A stretch of DNA of 61,546 bases, from positions 1-61,546 of the forward strand of contig CABUHS010000015.1 of the NCBI GenBank assembly GCA_902491535.1, in the 5' to 3' direction. This stretch comes from an uncultured Eubacteriales bacterium. GTDB lineage: Bacteria; Bacillota; Clostridia; Oscillospirales; CAG-272. Each line of letters begins with the position of its first letter. Position 1 is the first letter of the stretch. Shown piece after piece: positions 41,659 through 48,805 of the stretch. Both the position numbers and the translations under genes were made by a program. A model generated the notes under the pieces. The model made no database searches, was not told the origin of the DNA, and saw only the letters and a program-made list of their open reading frames with translations.

Positions 41659-42198
41659 ATGAACAAAAACTCTTTACGCATCAAAAAAACGGCATATTCT
41701 GCCGCATGTCTTGCACTCGCACTTGTACTCCCGTTTCTTACAGGACAGATACCTGAGATCGGAAATGCGCTGAACCCTATGCATATACCGGTGTTTCTGT
41801 GCGGTTTTCTGTGCGGCTGGCCTTACGGGCTTATAGTAGGAGCGGTCGCTCCGCTTCTGCGTTCTGCTATATTCCATATGCCGGCTTTATTCCCGATGGC
41901 AATATCAATGGCATTTGAGCTTGCGGTATATGGCTTTATGTCCGGAATAATGTATAAGAAACTGCCGAAAAAGCTGCCCTACATATATATTACACTAATA
42001 ATGTCCATGATCGGAGGACGGATAGTATGGGGTGCCGTCCGGTTCGTACTCGCGGGATTCACCAATACGCAGTTCCCCTTTTCTGCTTTTATAGCAGGCG
42101 CGGTAACAAATGCCGTTCCGGGAATCATCCTGCACATAATCCTCATTCCGATACTCGTTACGGCATTTAAAAAGGCAAAGCTTATACTCAATGACTGA
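41659..42198 (+). CDS. ECF transporter S component, substrate unknown
   Basis: A 179-residue membrane protein with about six helices. The segment NPMHIPVFLCGFLCGWPYGLIVG and the GAVTNAVPGIILHIILIP helix are features of S components of ECF vitamin transporters, in a group I know only as uncharacterised. The ATG at 41659 follows GGAAAGG; the longer TTG frame would overlap it. No ATPase or EcfT is nearby, so it must use a shared module. The gene is alone behind a regulated-looking leader, which suggests repression by its own vitamin ligand. Confidence 0.82.
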   Translation: MNKNSLRIKKTAYSAACLALALVLPFLTGQIPEIGNALNPMHIPVFLCGFLCGWPYGLIVGAVAPLLRSAIFHMPALFPMAISMAFELAVYGFMSGIMYKKLPKKLPYIYITLIMSMIGGRIVWGAVRFVLAGFTNTQFPFSAFIAGAVTNAVPGIILHIILIPILVTAFKKAKLILND

Positions 42199-42312
42199 TA
42201 TGAAATCAGATAATCGGAATCACAATAAAAACAGCACTGTAATCAAACGCAAAACAGGTGATCAACTGATTTATGCTTTGCATTCAATCTAACCTGATAC
42301 ATAATTATTATT

Positions 42313-42356
42313 AAAGCCGTTCTGCGTAAAAACACGGAACGGCTTTAGTTTTTTAT
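42313..42356. terminator. Terminator between the ECF S and CNNM genes
   Basis: Arms AAAGCCGTTC (42313-42322) and GAACGGCTTT (42337-42346) with AGTTTTTTATT following; the A-rich left flank may let it serve the minus-strand genes as well. Confidence 0.85.
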
Positions 42357-42405
42357 TCAATCAATATTAGATTTGCTCAAGAGTTCGCAGATTTACCGCA
42401 CTTCA

Positions 42406-43755
42406 TCATTCATCTGATCCTGCGCTTTGATCGCTGCGTGTAACAAGCACGGTAAGTCCGGTCACACGCATATCTTCCATTGACGATACAGCAATAAACA
42501 GCCGGACATTTTCTTCTCCTTCGTCCTCCTCATCGCTGTCATCATTTTCAGGATAAATGAAGCTGTCTCCGACATGAGGATCTGCATTCAGCATTTCGAT
42601 TGCCCATCCGCCCATAGTCGAATATTCGCACTCAAAATCCTTTGGTTCAAACTCAATTTCCGAAAAGAAATCGTCGATATTCATATCGCCCGACACTTCA
42701 TAAGTGTTCGGCCCTGTTTGTACACATTCGTTCACGATCTCATCAGACTCATCCCATATATCTCCGACAAGTTCTTCGAGCATATCTTCTATGGTAACAA
42801 GTCCGATCGTGCCTCCGTACTCATCGGTTACGATCGCCATATGAGTTTTACGCTCACGAAGCAAAGACAGTGCATTCGGAAGTTTCATAGTTTTGTGTAT
42901 AAACGTAGGCTTCATAAGCAGTGATTTCAGATCAAAACTGCTTTGCTGCTCATAGGAAGTAACATTTTTATAGTAATGATTTAAAAACAGAATACCGATA
43001 ATATTATCTATCGAATCCTCGTATACAGGTATACGGGAAAAACAGGACCGGTCTATTACTTGCTCTATTTCTTCATAACTATCGGAAATATCAAATGTCG
43101 TCATATCTACTCGGGGCGTCATGATTTCTTCTACCGTAGTATCACGAAAATCAAGTGTTGACTGCAAAAGATCGCTCTTTTCCTCGTCAATAACGCCTTC
43201 TTCTTCGACCGTTTCAATTATTGATGAAAGCTCTTCTTCAGTAACGGTAGGTACATCCTCGCTGTCACTGCCCCACAGTCTTGAAAGCAGTCCGATGAGG
43301 CGCATAACGATCCATACGAGCGGATAGAGAATTTTTGTAAGAATATTTATCGGATATGCAAAAAAACATACAAAAACGTCTGCATTGTTCTTCGCAATTA
43401 TCTTCGGGACAATCTCCCCGAAAATCAGAATCAGCACTGTCATAGCTGCGGTTGAGATCAGCGAGGCCAGTCCGTCGCTTCCGGGTGTTCCAAGTTTCAG
43501 AAGCATTTCCATCGTCAGAACGGTAGCAGCGGTAGAAGCAGCTATATTGGCAAGATTATTTCCGATAAGTATTGCGGAAAGCGCCGATTTAAAGTCATCG
43601 CTGATGCGGCAGGCAAGCGCCGCCGCCTTATTTCCCGCCTCTGCTGATTTCTTAAGACGCATTTTATTTGACGCATTAAAAGATATTTCAGACGCAGAAA
43701 AAAATGCAGAAAGGATAATCATAAACAATATGATAACTAAATATCCCATGATCAT
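42406..43755 (-). CDS. HlyC/CorC (CNNM) family membrane protein, paralogue 2
   Basis: A 449-residue protein with a DUF21 membrane domain (about residues 1-190, four helices), a CBS pair (TPRVDMTTFDISDSYEEIEQ to VTIEDMLEELVGDIWDE) and a C-terminal CorC/HlyC domain. Such proteins are linked to Mg2+ efflux or divalent-metal homeostasis. An acidic tail segment (EDEGEEN) precedes the final strands. Its start overlaps the stop of the upstream paralogue by four bases, so the two are translationally coupled and may form heterodimers. Confidence 0.9.
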   Translation of the reverse strand: MIMGYLVIILFMIILSAFFSASEISFNASNKMRLKKSAEAGNKAAALACRISDDFKSALSAILIGNNLANIAASTAATVLTMEMLLKLGTPGSDGLASLISTAAMTVLILIFGEIVPKIIAKNNADVFVCFFAYPINILTKILYPLVWIVMRLIGLLSRLWGSDSEDVPTVTEEELSSIIETVEEEGVIDEEKSDLLQSTLDFRDTTVEEIMTPRVDMTTFDISDSYEEIEQVIDRSCFSRIPVYEDSIDNIIGILFLNHYYKNVTSYEQQSSFDLKSLLMKPTFIHKTMKLPNALSLLRERKTHMAIVTDEYGGTIGLVTIEDMLEELVGDIWDESDEIVNECVQTGPNTYEVSGDMNIDDFFSEIEFEPKDFECEYSTMGGWAIEMLNADPHVGDSFIYPENDDSDEEDEGEENVRLFIAVSSMEDMRVTGLTVLVTRSDQSAGSDE

Positions 43756-45095
43756 TCCCTCCCCTCTGCCGGTTCGCCGTCAGACATCTTGCGCATAAGA
43801 ACATATTCGATTTTTCCGTTTTCAACGTCTTCAACAGTTATTTCAATGTTGCCGAAAACAAACAACTCGCCTTCATCAGGCAGTCTTCCGAAATGTTCAA
43901 GTATGAGTGAGAGAATCGGTCGTTCAGGATACCTCATCTGCGGAAGTTCCGCTCCGGCACGCGAAAATGCCTCACGTATACCGAGGTGTGTACTTACCCT
44001 GAATCTGTTTCCGCCGAGTTTTATAAAATCGTTATCTATAACGTCATCCTCATCCCATATTTCTCCGACAAGCTCCTCAAGGAAATCCTCTATAGTAACG
44101 ATCCCTAAAGTTTTTCCGTCACTGTCAGATACAACGCCTATATAAAACTTATGCTGTCTCATCTCAGAAAGCAGGTCGTCGATCATCGCGTCCGGACTTA
44201 CGCGGAAAGTCGGCATAAGAAGCGACTTTATACTTACATCATGATTCTTTATATACGCCCTTATAAAATTGCGCACATGAAGTATTCCGATTATTCTGTC
44301 TATCGTTCCGTCATAAACCGGGATACGTGTATGTATCGATTCATGAACTATATCAAGGATCTGCTCATTTGAAAGATTAGCGTCTATCGCACAGATATCA
44401 GAACGCATTGTCATAACGTCGCGGGCATACGTCTGTGAAAAATCGAGTGCAGACTTAAACAGATCTCCCTGCTCTTCATCCATAACGCCCTCTTCTTCGA
44501 TCGTATCAATAATATCGTAAAGTTCGTCTTCGGTTATTGAAGGTTCGTCCTTGGCTTTGAAAAACCGTGACAGTAATTTTGTAAAAACCGATGAAATACA
44601 TGTAAACAGCACAGACAGTGGTGTAAACAGTTTCATCAGAACAGATAATATACGTGCGCTGAAAAGCGCGAACGTTTCGCTGCGATCTCCGGCGAAGCTT
44701 TTCGGAATCATTTCACTGAACAAAAAAACAATCAGTGTGGTTATAACAGTACAAAGCAAAGTAACCCTGTCGGAAGTACCGAACAGCTTTGTTGCGATAA
44801 GCGTAGCTATCGATGCAGAAGCAATATTAACTATATTATTGCCTATGAGCATTGTCGTAAGAAGCTTATCAAAATCCGACGCAATACGAATAGCGTTTTT
44901 TGCGCGTTTGTTTCCGTCATCTGCCTTGGCTTTGATGCGAATCTTATTCATTGATGAGAAGCTGCTTTCCGCAGCACTGAAAAATGCTCCGCATATTACG
45001 AAGATAATGAACAAAAGAATCAGTCCGAGTATACCTTCGGCAGGCTCGCCGCTTATACGCTCGGACAAACTTCGTATGTTCCCGTCCGCGTCCAT
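43752..45095 (-). CDS. HlyC/CorC (CNNM) family membrane protein, paralogue 1
   Basis: The first gene of the pair, 447 residues, with the same architecture: a 30-residue N-terminal extension, DUF21 helices (FSAAESSFSSMNKIRIKAKA), the linker TEDELYDIIDTIEEEGVMDEEQGD, CBS pair ending VTIEDFLEELVGEIWDE, and a CorC C-terminal domain. Divergence from the second copy is clear, so this is an old duplication. Probable divalent-metal transport regulation. The ribosome binding site (AAGGAG on the minus strand) precedes 45095. Confidence 0.9.
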   Translation of the reverse strand: MDADGNIRSLSERISGEPAEGILGLILLFIIFVICGAFFSAAESSFSSMNKIRIKAKADDGNKRAKNAIRIASDFDKLLTTMLIGNNIVNIASASIATLIATKLFGTSDRVTLLCTVITTLIVFLFSEMIPKSFAGDRSETFALFSARILSVLMKLFTPLSVLFTCISSVFTKLLSRFFKAKDEPSITEDELYDIIDTIEEEGVMDEEQGDLFKSALDFSQTYARDVMTMRSDICAIDANLSNEQILDIVHESIHTRIPVYDGTIDRIIGILHVRNFIRAYIKNHDVSIKSLLMPTFRVSPDAMIDDLLSEMRQHKFYIGVVSDSDGKTLGIVTIEDFLEELVGEIWDEDDVIDNDFIKLGGNRFRVSTHLGIREAFSRAGAELPQMRYPERPILSLILEHFGRLPDEGELFVFGNIEITVEDVENGKIEYVLMRKMSDGEPAEGRE

Positions 45096-45252
45096 AAAAA
45101 AGTATCAACTCCTTAAATTGTTTATTAGAAAATATATGTTTTCTTATTTTACCATAAATACGTAATTTTTGCAACACTTTTAAAGCAAAATTCCTTTTTA
45201 AAGAATCGCTGTCCGTTATACATAAAAAAGAACAGAAATAAATGATACTCCA

Positions 45253-45282
45253 TTGACAAAATATGACGCAATATGCTATATT
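45253..45282 (+). promoter_or_regulatory. Sigma-A promoter of azlCD
   Basis: TTGACA (45253-45258), an 18-base spacer and TATATT (45277-45282). The leader is about 80 bases. Confidence 0.7.
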
Positions 45283-45366
45283 AATTGATGCAGTATATTT
45301 TTACAGTGCTTGCCGCGATCTAACATGCACAGAATCATTACTTTGAAATACACAAAAGGCAGATTT

Positions 45367-46059
45367 ATGAACAACACAAAGAAAAAAATCATAAAAAGAG
45401 CTTTTATAAAATCGCTTCCGGTAATGGCAGGTTATCTCGTTCTAGGAGCAGGCTTCGGAATCCTGCTTCAAAGCAAGGGATTCGGTGTGTTATGGGCAGT
45501 TGCACTAAGCGTATTTGTATATGCCGGATCAATGCAATATCTTGCCGTCGACCTGCTTTCAGGCGGTGCTTCGCTCATTTCTGCCGTTATAACCACATTA
45601 GCTGTAAACGCACGGCACCTGTTCTACGGAATATCCATGCTTGACAGATATAAAAATGCCGGAGCAAAAAAGCCGTATCTTATATTTTCGCTTACAGACG
45701 AGACATATTCGCTTTTATGTTCTGACAGCGGAGAGGACGGTACCGACGGATATTTCTTTCTGTCGCTGTTCAATCAAATATATTGGATCGCAGGAAGTAT
45801 TGCCGGCTCGCTGCTCGGAGGTATTATTCCTTTTTCTACAGGAGGTATTGACTTCGCCCTTACAGCACTGTTTGTTACGATCTTTACGGACCAGTGGCTG
45901 ACAAACAAAAATCATATCTATGCCGCCGTCGGCGTGATCTCGTCGATCGTCTGCCTGCTGATATTCGGACGTGATAATTTTCTCATTCCTTCTATGATCG
46001 TTATAGCGCTTATACTCACATTGCTTAATATCCGCGGAAAGGACGGTGGTCACACATGA
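45367..46059 (+). CDS. azlC: AzlC family branched-chain amino acid exporter, large subunit
   Basis: The 230-residue membrane protein works with AzlD to export branched-chain amino acids or their analogues. The ATG at 45367 follows AAAAGG by 8 bases; the longer frame begins inside the leader. KSLPVMAGYLVLGAGFGILLQSKG and the motif VYAGSMQYLAVDLL are AzlC signatures, with NARHLFYGISM in the centre. The last codons overlap azlD by four bases. Confidence 0.92.
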   Translation: MNNTKKKIIKRAFIKSLPVMAGYLVLGAGFGILLQSKGFGVLWAVALSVFVYAGSMQYLAVDLLSGGASLISAVITTLAVNARHLFYGISMLDRYKNAGAKKPYLIFSLTDETYSLLCSDSGEDGTDGYFFLSLFNQIYWIAGSIAGSLLGGIIPFSTGGIDFALTALFVTIFTDQWLTNKNHIYAAVGVISSIVCLLIFGRDNFLIPSMIVIALILTLLNIRGKDGGHT

Positions 46060-46382
46060 ACGTACTCCATTCATCACTCATAATAGCGGTTATATCTGCC
46101 GTCACGCTGATTCTGCGTTTTCTTCCGTTTGTACTGTTCAAAAACCGTAAGCTTCCGAAATTCGCCGAACAACTCGGAAAATCGCTTCCGTACGCAGTTA
46201 TGGGTATGCTTGTAGTTTACTGTCTTCGCGGAGCTGAACCGCTGACTTATCCGTATGCTCTCCCCGAGCTTATTTCCTGTCTGCTTACCGCTGCACTTTA
46301 TGTATGGAAACGTAATTCAATGTTAAGTATAGTCTCAGGCACTGTATGCTACATGCTTCTTTCAAATGCTGTTTTTGTTTAA
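46056..46382 (+). CDS. azlD: AzlD family branched-chain amino acid exporter, small subunit
   Basis: A 108-residue partner of AzlC with four hydrophobic helices (about residues 6-28, 45-62, 66-84, 88-106). RFLPFVLFKNRKLPKF and LGKSLPYAVMGMLVVYC are typical of AzlD. The start overlaps the azlC stop (ATGA). Confidence 0.9.
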   Translation: MNVLHSSLIIAVISAVTLILRFLPFVLFKNRKLPKFAEQLGKSLPYAVMGMLVVYCLRGAEPLTYPYALPELISCLLTAALYVWKRNSMLSIVSGTVCYMLLSNAVFV

Positions 46383-46501
46383 ATAACAGCTGCAGCCGAC
46401 ATTAAAAGCTTGTATTCGTAATATATTCTTATTTTCTACACATTTTATTTATATAAATATGATATACTTTTCTCATGATATGAAAGGAATTAACATAAGC
46501 T

Positions 46502-46918
46502 ATGTTGCGTAAAATTCTCATTGATTGGATATTAACGCCTGCCTGTATAATTTTTACCGTAATAACACTTGCACTCACAGGTCTTGCAACAACACTAACC
46601 AGTTTTGCTCCGCAATTTGAAGCACTGGTGGCTCTTTTCATCTACTCTATCGTATTGGCGGCACTGAACCGGATACTGTACATCCGTTCTCTCCATATAG
46701 CACTGAGACTCGTACTTCACTGTGCAGGAGTGCTTGCAAGTTTTCTCGTGATTTTTCTGCTCGTTTTATCAGACGCCTCACATACAAGAGGAGCGCTTAT
46801 AATATCCGCTGTAATTGCAGTCCTTTATTTCATTGTCGCTGCAATAGTGCTTGCCGTAAAACACGCATTAAAGCGCAATGAAAATGAGAAAAAAGAATAT
46901 AAAAAAATGTTTAACTGA
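46502..46918 (+). CDS. Small polytopic membrane protein of unknown function (138 aa)
   Basis: Four transmembrane helices are evident (about 12-34, 38-58, 68-92 and 96-118) with a charged, Lys/Glu-rich cytoplasmic tail. No catalytic motif was recognised. GAAAGGAAT precedes the ATG by about 11 bases. Distance to the next gene is 14 bases, so it may be co-transcribed with the sugar isomerase-like gene, and it could be a membrane accessory of that unit. Confidence 0.6.
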   Translation: MLRKILIDWILTPACIIFTVITLALTGLATTLTSFAPQFEALVALFIYSIVLAALNRILYIRSLHIALRLVLHCAGVLASFLVIFLLVLSDASHTRGALIISAVIAVLYFIVAAIVLAVKHALKRNENEKKEYKKMFN

Positions 46919-46932
46919 AAAGGAGTTCAACA

Positions 46933-47844
46933 ATGTTTGATATAAAAATCGGAACACTTATCCCCGCAGACTGCTCTGTAAAAATGATACCTCAGCTCAA
47001 TCCTCACGGATTTGAATGCTATGAGCTTAATTTCAGTCAGGAATTGGCGCTCACCGATCTGAAAGAATTTTCAAAGCAGGTACATGATGTTCTTGACGGA
47101 AGATCTGTTTCCGCACTCGGATTCTACGGTAATCCTATTGAAAATCAGAACGATTTAAAATGCGTCGAAAATCTTATTGACAGTGCGCATCTGTTCGGAT
47201 GCGACCGTATCGGAGTTTTCGCAGGCGGACTTTCGGATAAAAATGTTCCGGATACAATGCCTTCATTTGTAAAGGTTTTTGAGCCTCTCGCAAAGCGCGC
47301 CGAAGCATGCGGAATTAAAATCGGATTTGAAAACTGTCCTATGTGCGTTGAAGGAAACGGCTGGAACGGCTGCAGCGGTGCAAATATTGCGTTCTGTCCC
47401 GAGGCATGGGAGATGATCTTCAATGCGATCCCGAGCGACAGCCTCGGTCTCGAATGGGAGCCCTGCCATGCAGTCGTACAACTCATGGACCCTATAGCTC
47501 AGCTGCGCAAGTGGGCGGATAAGATCGTTCACGTTCACGGAAAAGATGCCACCGTTGCATGGGATATCATACGCGAGTTCGGCGTACGCGGAATACATAC
47601 GTATTCATGGAACCGCACTCCCGGATTTGGAGATACAAACTGGGCAGATATTGCAACCGTCCTGCTCCAGAACGGATACAAAGGCAGCATCGATATCGAG
47701 GGTTACCACGATCCTGTACACTATGACGACATGGAATGGACGTCTCAGATAACAGCCCTTAACTATCTGAAGCGCTGCCGCGGCGGTATCGAATTCGTTG
47801 AAGGTCCTGAGGAATACCGCGGATATCAGGGAAAAAGACACTGA
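46933..47844 (+). CDS. Sugar phosphate isomerase/epimerase-like TIM-barrel protein
   Basis: A 303-residue xylose-isomerase-like (AP endonuclease 2 family) protein. Candidate metal ligands are Glu in KIGFENCPM, Glu/His in GLEWEPCHAV, His in IVHVHGKDA and Glu in SIDIEGYHDPVH. The ending EGPEEYRGYQGK is seen in family members near sugar catabolic genes. The substrate is unknown. It is followed after 58 bases by an ASRT-family gene, and the pairing suggests sugar-linked function. AAAAGGAG precedes the ATG. Confidence 0.88.
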   Translation: MFDIKIGTLIPADCSVKMIPQLNPHGFECYELNFSQELALTDLKEFSKQVHDVLDGRSVSALGFYGNPIENQNDLKCVENLIDSAHLFGCDRIGVFAGGLSDKNVPDTMPSFVKVFEPLAKRAEACGIKIGFENCPMCVEGNGWNGCSGANIAFCPEAWEMIFNAIPSDSLGLEWEPCHAVVQLMDPIAQLRKWADKIVHVHGKDATVAWDIIREFGVRGIHTYSWNRTPGFGDTNWADIATVLLQNGYKGSIDIEGYHDPVHYDDMEWTSQITALNYLKRCRGGIEFVEGPEEYRGYQGKRH

Positions 47845-47902
47845 TAAACGTCGCTGTCTATAATCTGCATAACTACCCTGCGACACGAAAGGATCTGATA
47901 TT

Positions 47903-48277
47903 TTGAAAGCTTACGGAAAAAACACATGGCTCATTCCGGACACATTTCTCAGTTCTGTCTCCGGAGAAGGCGAACAGCCGAGCCATGAAGCTATATGCGT
48001 TATCAACACAGGAGAACGCGACGCTCACATAAAGCTTACGCTTCTCTTTGAAGACCGTGATGCTATGGAGGGATTTTCCGCGATCTGCGCTTCACGTCGC
48101 ACAAATCATATACGTCTTGACAGAATACGCTCGGAAAGCGGTATCGAAATACCCCGCGATACTCCGTACGCAATACTTTTAGAGAGCGATGAACCTGTAG
48201 CAGTACAGTACAGCCGTCTTGATACATCAAGTACAAGAATGGCTCTTATGACGACGATCGCATATTCTGCGGACTGA
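47903..48277 (+). CDS. ASRT (sensory rhodopsin transducer) family protein
   Basis: A 124-residue protein that closely matches the Anabaena sensory rhodopsin transducer family: TWLIPDTFL, SHEAICVINTGERDAHIKLTLLFEDRD, RRTNHIRLD, IPRDTPYAILLESDEPVAVQYSRLD and a closing TIAYS. The family forms a small beta-sandwich tetramer. No rhodopsin is expected in an anaerobe; most bacterial members stand near carbohydrate genes, as here behind a sugar isomerase-like TIM barrel. A carbohydrate- or ligand-sensing role is inferred. Translation starts at TTG, with CGAAAGGAT about 9 bases upstream. Confidence 0.88.
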   Translation: MKAYGKNTWLIPDTFLSSVSGEGEQPSHEAICVINTGERDAHIKLTLLFEDRDAMEGFSAICASRRTNHIRLDRIRSESGIEIPRDTPYAILLESDEPVAVQYSRLDTSSTRMALMTTIAYSAD

Positions 48278-48326
48278 TTAAATCAAGTAAAATATTTTAA
48301 ACATATATTCGAAAGGAATAAATAAT

Positions 48327-48710
48327 ATGGGACTCTTAGACAGTATAAAAGGAATATTCACAAGTAAAACACTTGAAGAAAAAATAGCTAAGTGGGCTGA
48401 AGACGGAAACTCTTCCAAACTCGAAGCACTTACAGACGAAGAAAATGAGCAGAGCGTCCGCCTGCTCGCTATCAACGCGCTGTCAAAGATCGCAAGGGAT
48501 GAGCTTGCCGTAAATACATGCATGAAGCTCATTACAGACGACGATAAAGCAATAAAGATCGCTGCATGCAACTCACTTAAAAAGATCGGTACAAAGCGCG
48601 AAGTAGACAGACTCTACTTTGTGGAAACAAACGAAGAGGATGAAGAAGTAAAGAAAGCACTTATCGAAGCTGCAATAAGCTCAAAAGAGCGTACTCCCCG
48701 TTTTCTTTGA
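48327..48710 (+). CDS. HEAT-repeat protein (127 aa)
   Basis: A short helical-repeat protein. Residues about 40-125 contain two to three HEAT repeats (VRLLAINALSKIARDELA, AIKIAACNSLKKIGTKREVD, EVKKALIEAAISS). The N-terminus MGLLDSIKGIFTSKTLEEK is amphipathic. HEAT proteins are scaffolds for protein binding. GAAAGGAATA precedes the ATG. It lies between the ASRT gene and a topoisomerase gene, so it may adapt either. Confidence 0.75.
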   Translation: MGLLDSIKGIFTSKTLEEKIAKWAEDGNSSKLEALTDEENEQSVRLLAINALSKIARDELAVNTCMKLITDDDKAIKIAACNSLKKIGTKREVDRLYFVETNEEDEEVKKALIEAAISSKERTPRFL

Positions 48711-48750
48711 TATTTAACCCCGGCACAAAAATCTGAAAATCCGCAACTGA

Positions 48751-48780
48751 GGTCTGATAAGCAATATTGCTTATCAGACC
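48751..48780. promoter_or_regulatory. Perfect 30-base palindrome upstream of the topoisomerase gene
   Basis: GGTCTGATAAGCAAT followed directly by its complement, ending 25 bases before the topoisomerase ATG. It may fold as a hairpin that attenuates or terminates read-through from the HEAT gene, although no T-run follows, or it may be an operator site for a dimeric regulator. Confidence 0.65.
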
Positions 48781-48805
48781 ATTTGCAGAAAAGGAGCTTT
48801 TATTA

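Noticed and set aside
44551..45165. 204-codon plus-strand frame opposite the first CNNM gene
   Set aside because: It is an antisense shadow of a gene with clear DUF21 and CBS motifs.
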